DNA of 64,000 nucleotides from Albibacterium bauzanense (GCF_004339765.1 NZ_SMGO01000001.1:310001-374000), one strand, 5' to 3'; shown: positions 1 through 10,170, counted from the stretch's first letter. Translations and numbers: made by a program. Notes: a model not told the origin generated them from the sequence alone.

Positions 1-430
1 CTTGTTCTCCCAATCTATGAAAACCTGAGACAAACGTTTCTGTACCGCTTACACGTTCATTACCAGCTCTTCTTGGCATAGAATTACAGTGAATAGAGAT
101 AAACAGATCGGCATTATTATCATTGGCTACTGCGATTCTCTCATATAATTTTACAAAGACATCTGTTTTGCGGGTATAAATTACTTTCACGTCTTTCATC
201 TCGCTTTCAATCTTTTTTCCAAGCTTTAAAGCAACTTGCAGAGCTACGTCTTTTTCCCGCGCTATTGCTCCACGCGTTGCTCCATCTTCTCCACCATGGC
301 CAGCATCAATTACAATTGTTTTTATTCGAAAATCAGGTTTATCCTCTTGGTTGCTAAAACTTAGAAAGGGTATAAGAAAACATAAAAAGATAACGTTTAA
401 TATTTTTTGTTGCGTATTTTTGATTTTCAT
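1..430 (-). CDS. N-acetylmuramoyl-L-alanine amidase (Amidase_3), 3' end outside window
   Basis: Zinc-dependent amidase that cleaves the bond between N-acetylmuramic acid and L-alanine in peptidoglycan. Read on the minus strand from ATG at 430, it begins with a basic then hydrophobic signal peptide (MKIKNTQQKILNVIFLC...). The catalytic core follows: VIDAGHGGEDGA supplies the first zinc His and nearby Glu, and LFISIHCNSMP supplies another zinc His. These are hallmarks of the AmiC/CwlV-type family. About 143 residues are visible; the C-terminal part lies beyond base 1. It is divergent from lptD, an arrangement I recall as common in Bacteroidota. Family assignment is secure; localisation to the periplasm is inferred from the signal peptide. 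Confidence 0.9.
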   Translation of the reverse strand, partial: MKIKNTQQKILNVIFLCFLIPFLSFSNQEDKPDFRIKTIVIDAGHGGEDGATRGAIAREKDVALQVALKLGKKIESEMKDVKVIYTRKTDVFVKLYERIAVANDNNADLFISIHCNSMPRRAGNERVSGTETFVSGFHRLGEQ

Positions 431-538
431 AGCGGGAATAACAATTTTGTATTATTATTATTGTTTTAATAAATAGAGTTAAGCATTATCGTATTTTCGC
501 AAATCTGAGATTTAAGAAATAGCTAGCTTAATTTTCAT

Positions 539-546
539 TAATTTTG
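539..546 (+). promoter_or_regulatory. Candidate -7 box for lptD
   Basis: TAATTTTG fits the Bacteroidota -7 consensus TAnnTTTG. No clear TTTG sits 19-20 bases upstream, so this is a half-promoter call. Transcription would start near 553, which favours the TTG at 591 over the one at 558 as the lptD start codon. Confidence 0.35.
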
Positions 547-590
547 GCATTTTCAGTTTGTTTTACAAAAGTACTATTCAAAGTCATATT

Positions 591-3248
591 TTGAAATTGA
601 TTATAAGCATTTTTCAACAAATATTTTTCATTATAACGTTTTTTACGGTACTTTCTGTATACGGGCAAGATACAACAAACACGAATATAACTGGAATACA
701 GGATACTTTAAAAAATGATGCAGACTCTATAGCTGCTAAAGATACGGTATTAGCCACTGAATTTCAGGATACCACAGCACAAACTACTAGTCCGCAAGAA
801 AGAGCTAATGCGTTAAACTCTGCTATTAATACTGCTGCCAGCGATTCCTCCTGGATGGATTATCGTAACAATGTTATTCACTTTTTCGGAAACGCTAAGA
901 TAAAGTATGAAGACTTTGAGTTAACAGCCGATTATATTCGCATCGATAATAACTCTCATTTGCTTTTTGCAAGTGGTTCTTATGACCATAATCACAAATA
1001 CAGAGGTCGTCCTATCTTTAAAACAGCAGCCGAACCACCGGCAACTACTGATTCTTTATACTATAACTTTGATACTAAAAAAGGTAAAGTCTATGGCACC
1101 TTTTCGGAAGTAGAAGGTGGATTTATACAGGCGCAGCAATTAAAGAAGAATGAATTTAATGAGGCATCTATCAAAAATGCCATTTATAGTACATGTAATT
1201 TACCTGAACCTCATACCCACTTTGGTATTTTTATCAGCAGGGGTCTTGTCACGGAAAAGAATGTAATTACCGGGCCTGCTTATTTAGTAATTGAAGATGT
1301 ACCCTTACCTTTTATAACGGTTCCATTTGCCTTTTTTCCGAAAATGAATAAAAGAACTTCCGGATTCTTATTCCCATCTTTTGGAGAGGACTATACGCGT
1401 GGTTTCTTTATGCGTGATATTGGTTGGTATATAGGCTTAAACGATTATTGGGACGCGGAAATCAGAGGTTCCCTCTATTCTAAAGGATCATGGGAGACGT
1501 CTTTAAGAACGCGTTACCGTAAAAACTATAAATACGACGGTGGCTTTAGTATGCGTTTTGCCAGTACCAGAACAGGAGTAGAGGGTACGCCAGGGTATAA
1601 ACCGAGTAAAGATTTCAATATTACATGGAATCATAGTAAGCGGCAAGAATCAAACCCAGGAACGACTTTTAGTGCCTCTGTAAATGTGGGTACAGGTTCT
1701 TATTTTTCTAAAACTGCTGCTGGCGGAAGTTATGATTATGACCAAATTACCCGTAATAGCATGTCTTCAAGTATTAGTTATGGTAAAATATTTGGCGATG
1801 GCCGTTTTAACTTTACTTCTTCTTTATCACACCGGCAAGATATTTCGGCAGGTACGGTTTTCTTAGAACTGCCTTCCTTTAACTTGAATATGACCTCTTT
1901 TAATCCTTTTGATTCTAAAGATAGGATTGGAGAACAAAAGTGGTATCAAAGAATTAACGTAGGGTACAGTTTACAGGGGCGTAATTCAATAAGTTCTACT
2001 GAGTCAGAATTGTTTAAAAGTGAAACGCTAAAAAAATTCAGGAATGGCCTGCAACATAATATTCCAATAAGCCTTTCATTAAATCCATTGCAATTTCTCC
2101 AATTCAATACCAGTGTCAATTACACCGAGAGCTGGTATCTTCAAACTATAAGAAAGAGATTGGATAATACAGCCGGAGGCTTTGTTCAAAAAATTGATAC
2201 AGTACCCGGATTTAGCCGTGCTTATGATTATTCTCTCTCGAGTGGATTTTCAACCAAATTCTATGGAATGAAGGAGTTTAAAGGTAAGCTAGCTGCTATA
2301 CGACATGTTGTAACACCTTCAATAAACTTTAATTACCGCCCTGATTTTTCAGATGCACGCTTTGGTTTCTATCGCAGATATCAAGATGTTAATGGAAATG
2401 AAGCAATGTACTCTATCTACGAGAACTCTGTTTTTGGTGGCCCCGGAGCTGGAGAATCCATGGGTATTGGATTCTCGATCGACAATAATATCGAAGCTAA
2501 AGTGCGTAGTACAGAGGACAGTACGGGCTTTAAGAAGATCCCGATACTACAGGGTTTATCTTTTAATGGTAATTATAACTTTGTTGCTGATTCATTTAAA
2601 TTATCCAATATAAACTTCTCAGGAAGAACTTCTTTGTTTGATCAAAAATTAGGGCTTAGCTTTAATGGTAGCTTTGATCCATACCAATATGATCCGGTAA
2701 ATATGCGGCGGGTCAATCAGTTCTCTGTTAAGGATGGAGTTTTAGCTCGCTTGGTCAATTTTGGTTTATCAATGGATTATAGCTTAAACTCTGAAGCCAG
2801 GAATAGCAGAAATGAGAATATTGAGGAATTGAACAATGCTTCGAATGGTGCTATGACACCAGAACAAAGCCAGCAATTAGCACGAATATCATCAGATCCT
2901 AATGCCTTTGTAGATTTTAAAGTACCGTGGAATATAGCAGCGTCCTTTAGTTTTTACTATTCGAAGCCGGGAGTTGTGTCTTCAATTACCAGTACTTTAA
3001 ATCTCTATGGGGATGTAAATTTAACACCTAAATGGAAGGTACAGTATAATACTGGTTATGATTTTAAAGCACAAAAAATTATTCTAACCCAGTTTAATAT
3101 TTACCGCGATTTACATTGCTGGGATATGTCGTTTGGGTGGATTCCATTTGGTACTTATCGAAGCTATACCTTCACATTACGTGTAAAAGCATCTATACTT
3201 CAAGATCTTAAGCTTAATAAGCGTAATGATTATTACAATAGCTTTTAG
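591..3248 (+). CDS. lptD: LPS-assembly outer membrane protein LptD
   Basis: Outer-membrane beta-barrel that inserts lipopolysaccharide into the outer leaflet, working with LptE at the end of the Lpt bridge. About 885 residues, normal for the Bacteroidota form. After a signal peptide ending near SVYGQ, an OstA/LptA-like periplasmic domain (roughly residues 85-180; WMDYRNNVIHFFGNAKIKYE) leads into a long aromatic-rich barrel that runs to the C-terminus. No ATG lies near the N-terminus. TTG at 591 gives a compact signal peptide starting MKLIIS; TTG at 558 would add 11 residues (896 aa). I prefer 591 because a candidate -7 box lies at 539-546. Kdo-pathway genes at the other end of the window belong to the same envelope programme. 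Confidence 0.88.
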   Translation: MKLIISIFQQIFFIITFFTVLSVYGQDTTNTNITGIQDTLKNDADSIAAKDTVLATEFQDTTAQTTSPQERANALNSAINTAASDSSWMDYRNNVIHFFGNAKIKYEDFELTADYIRIDNNSHLLFASGSYDHNHKYRGRPIFKTAAEPPATTDSLYYNFDTKKGKVYGTFSEVEGGFIQAQQLKKNEFNEASIKNAIYSTCNLPEPHTHFGIFISRGLVTEKNVITGPAYLVIEDVPLPFITVPFAFFPKMNKRTSGFLFPSFGEDYTRGFFMRDIGWYIGLNDYWDAEIRGSLYSKGSWETSLRTRYRKNYKYDGGFSMRFASTRTGVEGTPGYKPSKDFNITWNHSKRQESNPGTTFSASVNVGTGSYFSKTAAGGSYDYDQITRNSMSSSISYGKIFGDGRFNFTSSLSHRQDISAGTVFLELPSFNLNMTSFNPFDSKDRIGEQKWYQRINVGYSLQGRNSISSTESELFKSETLKKFRNGLQHNIPISLSLNPLQFLQFNTSVNYTESWYLQTIRKRLDNTAGGFVQKIDTVPGFSRAYDYSLSSGFSTKFYGMKEFKGKLAAIRHVVTPSINFNYRPDFSDARFGFYRRYQDVNGNEAMYSIYENSVFGGPGAGESMGIGFSIDNNIEAKVRSTEDSTGFKKIPILQGLSFNGNYNFVADSFKLSNINFSGRTSLFDQKLGLSFNGSFDPYQYDPVNMRRVNQFSVKDGVLARLVNFGLSMDYSLNSEARNSRNENIEELNNASNGAMTPEQSQQLARISSDPNAFVDFKVPWNIAASFSFYYSKPGVVSSITSTLNLYGDVNLTPKWKVQYNTGYDFKAQKIILTQFNIYRDLHCWDMSFGWIPFGTYRSYTFTLRVKASILQDLKLNKRNDYYNSF

Positions 3249-3275
3249 AAAGTTTTCTTTTCTTAATTAAATTTT

Positions 3276-4523
3276 ATGCGAGCAGAACTCATAGTTATCG
3301 GTGATGAACTTTTAATAGGTCAGGTTCTTGATACAAATTCAAGTTGGATTTGTGCACATCTCAATGAAATCGGTGTTCAGGTAAAGCAGATTTCCACTAT
3401 TTCTGACGATGGAGAGGAGATAATCAATGCCTTAGCTTTAGCCACTTCTCGTTCAGATGTAATTTTAATGACAGGTGGTTTAGGCCCCACGAAAGATGAT
3501 GTGACCAAGCAAACTCTATCGAGATACTTTAATTCTGAATTAGTATTTGATGAGAAAGTACTTGCACATGTTAAAGGGATTTTTGAGAAATACGATCGAC
3601 CAATGCTCCCTGAGAATATAAAACAGGCTGAGGTTTTAAAGATCGCAGAAGTTCTTTTTAACAAAGCAGGTACAGCACCGGGTATGTGGATTAAGCAAGG
3701 CAAAAGCCATGTGGCTATTATGCCAGGGGTTCCATCTGAAATGAAATATTTAATGGAGCATGAAGTATTGCCTCGAATAAAGGTACTTCCAGGTAGAAAA
3801 GAATTGATACAAAATCATATTTTAACAGCCGGACTTGGAGAGTCTTTCCTGGCAGAAAGGATTGCGCATATTGAAGATCGTTTACCAGCCTATATTAAAC
3901 TCGCCTACCTTCCTGCGCCTTTGCAGGTACGTTTACGCTTGAGTGCAGAAGGCGATAATCATCAATTATTAAAAGAAGAGCTGGATAGTTTTACTAAAGA
4001 GATTAAAGATGAATTAAAAGAGTACTGCATCAATGATAATGAACAGACATTGGAAGAAACTTTATTAGATGAGATGAAGAATCTGAACCTGAGCCTGGCT
4101 TTAGCAGAAAGCTGCACAGGAGGTTATGTTTCTCATTTAATTACTGAAATACCAGGTAGTAGCCAGGTTTTTTTAGGTAGTATTGTGAGTTACGACAATT
4201 CGGTGAAGGTTAATTCATTAGGAGTAGAACAAAAAACATTAAATGATTTTGGTGCAGTAAGTGAGCAAACAGCGATAGAAATGGCAGAGGGTGTAAGACA
4301 AAAACTTGGCAGCAGTTATTCGATAGCTATTACCGGAATTGCAGGTCCGGGTGGGGGTTCTGTTGAGAAACCAGTAGGAACAGTATGGGTGGCTATTGCT
4401 GGGATTAAAAAAACTTATACTTTTAAGTATTTGTTTAAGAATAGTCGCAATGGTACTATTATAAGGGCATCTAAGAATGCTTTATACCAACTAATTCAAT
4501 TAGTTAGGGAAGAGAATAAATGA
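3276..4523 (+). CDS. cinA: CinA: competence/damage-inducible protein, NMN deamidase
   Basis: Two-domain CinA of 415 residues. The N-terminal MoCF-like domain (residues 1-170) has the opening ELIVIGDELLIGQ and the TGGLGPTKDD loop. The C-terminal PncC/CinA domain (about 265-410) has ALAESCTGGYVS and ITGIAGPGGG. Family members hydrolyse nicotinamide mononucleotide to nicotinate mononucleotide (pyridine nucleotide salvage), and the N-terminal domain acts on ADP-ribose-like substrates. The gene starts 27 bases after lptD, so it may be co-transcribed with it. The start is the only suitable ATG and matches the family N-terminus. Confidence 0.93.
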   Translation: MRAELIVIGDELLIGQVLDTNSSWICAHLNEIGVQVKQISTISDDGEEIINALALATSRSDVILMTGGLGPTKDDVTKQTLSRYFNSELVFDEKVLAHVKGIFEKYDRPMLPENIKQAEVLKIAEVLFNKAGTAPGMWIKQGKSHVAIMPGVPSEMKYLMEHEVLPRIKVLPGRKELIQNHILTAGLGESFLAERIAHIEDRLPAYIKLAYLPAPLQVRLRLSAEGDNHQLLKEELDSFTKEIKDELKEYCINDNEQTLEETLLDEMKNLNLSLALAESCTGGYVSHLITEIPGSSQVFLGSIVSYDNSVKVNSLGVEQKTLNDFGAVSEQTAIEMAEGVRQKLGSSYSIAITGIAGPGGGSVEKPVGTVWVAIAGIKKTYTFKYLFKNSRNGTIIRASKNALYQLIQLVREENK

Positions 4524-4601
4524 TTTTTGAAATATAGAATGGCTTATAGTTAATTATGGCAAATAATATTCCGTAAAAATAAATGTCTGCAATTATTTAA
4601 T

Positions 4602-4609
4602 TAACTTCG
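4602..4609 (+). promoter_or_regulatory. Candidate -7 box (TAACTTCG variant) for the E2 gene
   Basis: TAACTTCG differs from TAnnTTTG at one base and lies 24 bases before the ATG at 4634. The same variant occurs before rlmB at 56101. No convincing -33 element is visible. Confidence 0.3.
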
Positions 4610-4633
4610 CCTTAATACAGAATCTTTAAGTTT

Positions 4634-5971
4634 ATGGCAAAATATAATTTACTTCTTCCACGTATGGGGGAGAGCGTTTCTGAAGCAACTGTAGTTAAAT
4701 GGCTCAAACAACCTGGAGATTCAATTGAAATTGATGATTCAGTTTTAGATATAGCAACCGATAAGGTTGATTCTGAAGTACCTTCACCCATTGCCGGAAC
4801 GCTTGTTGAACAGCTCTTTAAAGAAAATGAGATTGCTCAGGTAGGTGAGGCGATAGCGATTTTAGAAGTTAATGAAGAAGACCTTGAGCAAGAGCCTGAA
4901 ATACCATCCAAAGAACCTTTTGTTAGTAAACCTGCTGAAGATAAAGTTGAAACACATACAAGTATTCCTATTCCAGGAATAGATCTGTTAGCGAATGAAA
5001 GTAAAGAAACGATTATAGATTCCTCCAACCGTTTTTACTCTCCTTTAGTAAAGAATATAGCTGCAGAAGAGGGTATAAGCCTGGAAGAATTGGATAAAAT
5101 TAAAGGATCTGGCTTGGAAGGCCGTGTTACAAAACAGGATGTTCTTGATTTTGTTGCCTTCAAAACAGGTAATACTCCACCTGCAACAAAACCTTCAAGC
5201 TCTGAGTCAATTAGCACGAATACAGAACCAGCTCCTCAGGCTCAACCAGTTTCTATTTCAGAAGGAGATGAAATTATAGAAATGGACCGTATGCGTAAGC
5301 TTATTGCAGGACATATGCTCACAAGTGTTCAAACTTCGCCTCATGTTTGTTCTTTTATAGAAGCGGATGTAACAAACATTGTTCATTGGAGGGATCGTGT
5401 TAAAAATGCTTTTGAAAAGCAGGAGGGGACTAAAATTACATTTACACCTATTTTCATTGAGGCTATCGCAAAAGCTATAAGAGATTATCCGATGATTAAT
5501 ATTTCTGTCAATGGTTCACAAATCATTAAAAAGAGAGATATTAATATTGGAATGGCAACTGCTTTACCTTCGGGTAACCTGATTGTTCCGGTTATTAGAA
5601 ATGCTGATCAATTAAACCTGGTTGGTATTACTAAGGTCGTAAACGATATGGCGGCCAGAGCCCGCATAAATAAATTAAAACCAGATGAAACACAAGGAGG
5701 TACTTTTACAGTAACCAATGTAGGTTCATTTGGAACGGTAATGGGAACACCTATTATAAACCAGCCGCAAGTTGCAATATTGGCTTTAGGTGCAATTATA
5801 AAGAAGCCTGCGGTTCTCGAAACAGAACAGGGCGATGTAATCGCAATCCGCCAACGAATGTTCTTATCTCTTTCTTATGACCATCGTGTTGTTGATGGCG
5901 CTTTAGGTGGAAAGTTCTTGAAAAGAATAGCTGAATATTTAGAAAACTGGGACGTTAAAAGAGAAAGCTAA
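4634..5971 (+). CDS. 2-oxo acid dehydrogenase complex E2 (dihydrolipoamide acyltransferase)
   Basis: E2 core enzyme that transfers an acyl group from lipoyl-lysine to CoA in a 2-oxo acid dehydrogenase complex. Domain order is classical: an N-terminal lipoyl domain (1-78) with the lipoylated Lys44 in ATDKVDSE, an acidic and proline-rich linker, a peripheral subunit-binding domain (about 133-173; SPLVKNIAAEEGISLEEL), a second linker rich in Ser, Thr and Pro, and a catalytic domain ending in SYDHRVVDGALGG with His417 and Asp421. Length 445. No E1 or E3 gene is adjacent, so I cannot decide between pyruvate, 2-oxoglutarate and branched-chain complexes; similarity of layout favours a branched-chain or general type. 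Confidence 0.9.
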   Translation: MAKYNLLLPRMGESVSEATVVKWLKQPGDSIEIDDSVLDIATDKVDSEVPSPIAGTLVEQLFKENEIAQVGEAIAILEVNEEDLEQEPEIPSKEPFVSKPAEDKVETHTSIPIPGIDLLANESKETIIDSSNRFYSPLVKNIAAEEGISLEELDKIKGSGLEGRVTKQDVLDFVAFKTGNTPPATKPSSSESISTNTEPAPQAQPVSISEGDEIIEMDRMRKLIAGHMLTSVQTSPHVCSFIEADVTNIVHWRDRVKNAFEKQEGTKITFTPIFIEAIAKAIRDYPMINISVNGSQIIKKRDINIGMATALPSGNLIVPVIRNADQLNLVGITKVVNDMAARARINKLKPDETQGGTFTVTNVGSFGTVMGTPIINQPQVAILALGAIIKKPAVLETEQGDVIAIRQRMFLSLSYDHRVVDGALGGKFLKRIAEYLENWDVKRES

Positions 5972-5983
5972 GTTTTCTCTTTT
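5957..5983. terminator. Bidirectional terminator between E2 and ABC permease genes
   Basis: AAAAGAGAAA (5957-5966) and TTTCTCTTTT (5974-5983) form a perfect 10-bp stem with a 7-base loop. A/T-rich flanks serve as the U-run on either strand. It overlaps the last codons of the E2 gene and suits the convergent arrangement. Confidence 0.7.
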
Positions 5984-5994
5984 AATCATTCCTA

Positions 5995-7311
5995 TTATTT
6001 ACGGTAATTAAACCATTTGATAAGTTCTTTATAACTTGCTTTTTTACCATACATTAAAATTCCTACTCGATAAATACGCGAAGCAACCCATGTTGTTAAA
6101 ATAAAACCAGCTATCAGTAAAATAATGGATAGGGATAATTGCCATAATGGGACTCCAAATGGCACGCGTACCATCATTGCGATGGGTGAAGTAAAGGGAA
6201 TCATGCTTAGCCAAAAAGCCAAAGGACCATGTGGATCTTTAATAAGTACGCCAAAAGACATTACATAGGTAAAAAGCAAGGGCATGGTAATGGGTAGCAT
6301 AAATTGCTGAGTTTCTGTTTCGTTATCAACCGCAGAACCTACTGCAGCAAATAAGGCGCTATAGAGTAAGTACCCTCCAATAAAGAAGATTAAAAAACAG
6401 CTAATCAAATAAGGGAAGTCAATACCTGCCAGCGTTCCTTGTACATCACCCAACAAGCTATTTTGTTGAGCAAATGCTGCTGAATTGGGAACAGATGATG
6501 AAATAGAACTTAGCTCTTCTGGAGAAAAAGCATCGGGCATCTGGCTTGCCATAATTAATCCTCCTACTGTCAGAAGTGTACCCGATAAAACGATCCATAA
6601 AAGAAACTGGGTTAAACCAACCAAGCCGATACCTACTATTTTACCTAGCATTAATTGGAAGGGCTTGACTGAAGATATGATAATTTCTACAACGCGATTA
6701 TTTTTTTCTTCAATAACGCCTCGCATAACCTGCGCACCGTAAATAAACAAAGTTAAATAGATCATAATGGATGCAAACATCCCGATTCCCATAGCAACAC
6801 CAGCATTTGATTCTTGCTCTCCTTGTTCTGTTATTTCAAGCGATGTTACTTTTACCTTAGGCTGAATGCTATCTAAGGTCTGAATATCAATTCCTGCATT
6901 GTTTAATAATATCTTACGTAAGATATTATCTACTTGATTACTTATTTCGCCCTGAACAAAAATACTTGCTTTTTGAGAGGAGAGAAGGTCTAATTTTTGA
7001 GACTCTAAAATATTTTCAGGGATCACTAACAGAAACTGGTTTTCTTGCAGATAACTTTTCTCTTCATTTGCAGAACGGGTAGCCTTTTCAAATGAAAGGC
7101 TCTCTGTATCCTTTAAATCATTAATAATAAGATTGCTATTATCAATTACATAAACTGTTGATGAAGATCCAGAATCTTGTATAGATAGGGCTATTACACC
7201 ACCCCACATTCCGAGAAACAATAGAGGGACCAAAAAAGTAATGATTAAAAACGATTTCTTTTTAACCCGACTTAGGTACTCACGTTTGATGATAAGAAAT
7301 ATTTTCTTCAT
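5995..7311 (-). CDS. ABC-2 type transporter permease (NatB-like)
   Basis: Membrane subunit of an ABC exporter, 438 residues. It has one N-terminal membrane segment (about 22-45, FLIITFLVPLLFLGMWGGVI), a large extracytoplasmic domain (about 50-180) and five or six C-terminal membrane segments, the layout of the NatB/YhaP (COG1668) family. The family exports Na+ or other small compounds; the substrate here is unknown. Its ATG overlaps the ATPase stop codon by one base (TAATG), so the two are translationally coupled. Confidence 0.85.
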   Translation of the reverse strand: MKKIFLIIKREYLSRVKKKSFLIITFLVPLLFLGMWGGVIALSIQDSGSSSTVYVIDNSNLIINDLKDTESLSFEKATRSANEEKSYLQENQFLLVIPENILESQKLDLLSSQKASIFVQGEISNQVDNILRKILLNNAGIDIQTLDSIQPKVKVTSLEITEQGEQESNAGVAMGIGMFASIMIYLTLFIYGAQVMRGVIEEKNNRVVEIIISSVKPFQLMLGKIVGIGLVGLTQFLLWIVLSGTLLTVGGLIMASQMPDAFSPEELSSISSSVPNSAAFAQQNSLLGDVQGTLAGIDFPYLISCFLIFFIGGYLLYSALFAAVGSAVDNETETQQFMLPITMPLLFTYVMSFGVLIKDPHGPLAFWLSMIPFTSPIAMMVRVPFGVPLWQLSLSIILLIAGFILTTWVASRIYRVGILMYGKKASYKELIKWFNYRK

Positions 7312-8222
7312 TAGTTCTCTTTAACCTGTTTTACAAATATATCATGAATACTAGGAATAATTTCAATAAGCTCCTGGAGCTGAACCTGATTTATCAGATG
7401 GGCTAAAGCATCATTAATATGATGGCCATTCAATAATTCGATGGTTGCTTTATTTCCTTCTTCATATTCTTGGGTATCTAAAACCTGAAACAATTCATAC
7501 CCTTCCGGATTTTTAAGCTGTATTCCTTTATTGCTATATTTTATTAGATATTGATGTTTTCTATAGGCATTCTTGATTTCAGAAACCTTGCCATCTAATA
7601 TCTTTTTTGATTTATTGATAAGTACAATCGAATCACATAGTTCTTCAACAGATTCCATCCGATGTGTAGAAAAAATGATAGTTGCTCCTTTCTTATTCAG
7701 GTCTATAATTTCATTTTTAATCACATCTACATTTACAGGATCAAAACCTGTAAACGGTTCATCCAGAATAATTAATTCAGGCTGATGGATAACTGTAGCA
7801 ACAAATTGCACTTTTTGCTGCATTCCTTTACTTAAATCTTCTACCCGTTTATTCCACCAGGTTTCCATTTCCATCTTCTCAAACCAGTGCTTTATTCTTT
7901 CTGTAGCATCTGCTTTGCTTAATCCCTTTAGTTGGGCAAGGTAAAGCATCTGTTCTCCAATCAGCATTTTTTTATAAAGACCGCGTTCTTCGGGCAGATA
8001 GCCAATTCGAGATATATGTTTTTCGCTTAATGCTTCTCCATTAAATAAGATCTCACCATGATCGGGTGCTGTAATTTGGTTGATAATACGAATTAAAGAT
8101 GTTTTTCCAGCTCCATTAGGACCCAGAAGGCCAAATATACTTCCTTTCTTTATCGTGAACGATACATGATCTAATGCGAGATGTTTTGCATATTGCTTAA
8201 CGATGTCTTTTACTTCTAGCAT
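7311..8222 (-). CDS. ABC transporter ATP-binding protein (NatA-like)
   Basis: Cytoplasmic ATPase partner of the downstream permease. Walker A GPNGAGKT is at 34-41, a Q-loop follows, the signature is LSKGMQQKV, and Walker B LIILDEPFTG ends in the catalytic Glu; the switch His is in STHRMESVEE. A C-terminal extension of about 80 residues after the nucleotide-binding domain matches the COG4152 group (about 300 aa). Gene order ATPase then permease with a 1-base overlap indicates an operon. Substrate not deducible. Confidence 0.88.
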   Translation of the reverse strand: MLEVKDIVKQYAKHLALDHVSFTIKKGSIFGLLGPNGAGKTSLIRIINQITAPDHGEILFNGEALSEKHISRIGYLPEERGLYKKMLIGEQMLYLAQLKGLSKADATERIKHWFEKMEMETWWNKRVEDLSKGMQQKVQFVATVIHQPELIILDEPFTGFDPVNVDVIKNEIIDLNKKGATIIFSTHRMESVEELCDSIVLINKSKKILDGKVSEIKNAYRKHQYLIKYSNKGIQLKNPEGYELFQVLDTQEYEEGNKATIELLNGHHINDALAHLINQVQLQELIEIIPSIHDIFVKQVKEN

Positions 8223-8273
8223 CCAGATGGGGTTTATTGGATTAGATTCAATAGAGGTTATTTTGTTACGTAT

Positions 8274-8304
8274 AAAAAAAGCCTAACGTTCAGTTAAGCT
8301 TTTT
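8274..8304 (-). terminator. Rho-independent terminator of grpE-dnaJ
   Basis: On the minus strand, AAAAAGC-T-TAAC and GTTA-G-GCTTTTT form a 12-bp stem (one U-G wobble) around a 5-base loop, followed by a run of seven Ts. It lies 10-40 bases after the dnaJ stop codon. Confidence 0.8.
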
Positions 8305-8314
8305 ATTTATATTT

Positions 8315-9475
8315 TTATTCGAAATACTCTTTCATGCGTTCAAAAAAGCTTTTTTCGTTTTTACCAGGCTGAGGCTTAAAGTTAGAAGACTCACGCAAAT
8401 TTTCTAACTGAGCTCTTTCTTCCTTGGATAATGCTTTTGGCGTCCAAATGTTGATATAAACTAATTGATCACCTTTAATATAAGAATTAACCTCTGGTAT
8501 ACCTTTACCTTTTAGTCGAAGGATTTTGCCTCCTTGTGTACCTGGTTCAATCTTTATTTTTGCCTTTCCATCAATGGTAGGTATCTCAGATGTTGTTCCC
8601 AATGCTGCATCTACAAAACTTACATGCAGGTCATAAATAATGTTAATTCCATCACGCTTTAAAACTTCATGAGGAATTTCCTCAATAAGAATTATCAGAT
8701 CACCGGGAATACCTCCCCGAGGAGCAGCGTTCCCTTTACCACTCATAGAAAGTTGAATGCCTTCGCTTACACCTGCAGGAATATTTATGGTAATTGTTTC
8801 TTCACCTTTGGTTAAACCTTCACCATGACATTCTGAACATTTAGCAGTAATTTCAACACCCTCGCCATTACATGTAGGGCAGGTGCTGGTAGTTTGCATT
8901 TGGCCTAAAATAGTATTGGTAACTCGCCTAACAGATCCTGTTCCTGAGCAAGTTGAACAAGTATGAAAAGAAGATTTATCTTTTGCACCAGAACCATCAC
9001 AAGTTTTACAAACAACGTTCTTATTAACCTTGATTTTCTTTTCTACACCTTTCGCTATTTCTTCAAGAGTAAGTTTTACTTTGATTCGTAAATTACTTCC
9101 ACGAATAACGCGACGACCGCCACCACGTGAACGAGATCCTCCAAAGAAACTTTCGAAAGGACTGCCCCCATCACCGCCAAAGATATCTCCAAACTGACTG
9201 AAGATATCTTCCATATTCATTTCTCCACCATAGCCGCCTCTTCCATTAGCGTTTGCGCCTGCATGGCCAAACTGATCATAGCGTTTACGTTTTTCCGGAT
9301 TGCTTAATATTTCATAAGCTTCTGCAGCTTCTTTAAATTTATCTTCGGCTTTCGGATCATCCGGGTTTTTATCCGGATGAAACTTGATTGCTAGTTTTCG
9401 GTAAGCTGATTTAATTTCTGCTTGATCCGCAGCACGAGCAACCCCTAATATATCGTAATAATCTCTCTTTGACAT
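8315..9475 (-). CDS. dnaJ: Chaperone protein DnaJ
   Basis: Hsp40 co-chaperone that delivers unfolded substrates to DnaK and stimulates its ATPase. Residues 1-70 are the J domain with the HPD triad at 33-35; a Gly/Phe-rich linker follows (about 75-125). The zinc-binding region has four CxxCxGxG repeats ([32 protein letters not shown]), then come the two C-terminal substrate-binding domains. Length 386, typical. It lies 9 bases after grpE in the same operon; dnaK is not in the window. Confidence 0.97.
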   Translation of the reverse strand: MSKRDYYDILGVARAADQAEIKSAYRKLAIKFHPDKNPDDPKAEDKFKEAAEAYEILSNPEKRKRYDQFGHAGANANGRGGYGGEMNMEDIFSQFGDIFGGDGGSPFESFFGGSRSRGGGRRVIRGSNLRIKVKLTLEEIAKGVEKKIKVNKNVVCKTCDGSGAKDKSSFHTCSTCSGTGSVRRVTNTILGQMQTTSTCPTCNGEGVEITAKCSECHGEGLTKGEETITINIPAGVSEGIQLSMSGKGNAAPRGGIPGDLIILIEEIPHEVLKRDGINIIYDLHVSFVDAALGTTSEIPTIDGKAKIKIEPGTQGGKILRLKGKGIPEVNSYIKGDQLVYINIWTPKALSKEERAQLENLRESSNFKPQPGKNEKSFFERMKEYFE

Positions 9476-9484
9476 CTTTTTATA

Positions 9485-10093
9485 CTAACTGCCTACAACT
9501 ACTTTTGCATAACGAAGTACCTTATCGTTCAGGTAGTAACCCTTCTCTATTTCGTCTAGTACTTTACCTTTTAAATCATCTGTAGGAGCAGGAATATTAG
9601 TTATTGCCTCATGAATTTCGGCATCAAAAGGTTGATTAATAGATTCCATTTCCTTAAGGCCTTTTTGTTGAAGGGTCTTTTTTAATTTTTGAGAAACCAG
9701 CGTAACGCCTTCTTTTATAGAATCAACACTATCACTTAATTCCATCGCTTTTAAGGCACGATCGAAATCATCTAAAGTTGATAAAAGATCACCGATAACT
9801 TCTTTTCCTGCAGTTTGTAAAAGTTCAATACGCTCTTTAGAAGTACGCCTTTTATAATTATCAAATTCTGCATATAAACGCAGATATTTATCATTCGCTT
9901 CTTTTAACTCAGCTTTCAATAATATTTCTGGCGATAAATCATCGGCTTGATCTGCTTCATTCAGGTGCGAATCATCTTTACTATGTAAACGAGCTTCATT
10001 TACTGATTCTAATTCGTCAATAATCTTTTTATTTTCCAAATGTTCTTCAGGGTTAGTATTCTCCAAATGTCCCTCAGGATGTTTATTTTTCAT
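9485..10093 (-). CDS. grpE: Nucleotide exchange factor GrpE
   Basis: Dimeric exchange factor that releases ADP from DnaK. The N-terminal 60 residues are charged and low in complexity, with a near-repeat (HPEGHLENTNPEEHLENKK). A long coiled-coil region follows (about 55-140, with YLRLYAEFDNYKRRTSKER), then a beta-wing domain with the conserved end GYYLNDKVLRYAKVVV. Length 202. First gene of the grpE-dnaJ operon, with a 160-base promoter region upstream. Confidence 0.96.
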   Translation of the reverse strand: MKNKHPEGHLENTNPEEHLENKKIIDELESVNEARLHSKDDSHLNEADQADDLSPEILLKAELKEANDKYLRLYAEFDNYKRRTSKERIELLQTAGKEVIGDLLSTLDDFDRALKAMELSDSVDSIKEGVTLVSQKLKKTLQQKGLKEMESINQPFDAEIHEAITNIPAPTDDLKGKVLDEIEKGYYLNDKVLRYAKVVVGS

Positions 10094-10170
10094 TTGAATA
10101 ATTAATTAATTCACTTTTATTTAATAACTCTAATCCATACTATTCTATTAAAATAGCATAAACTAAACTT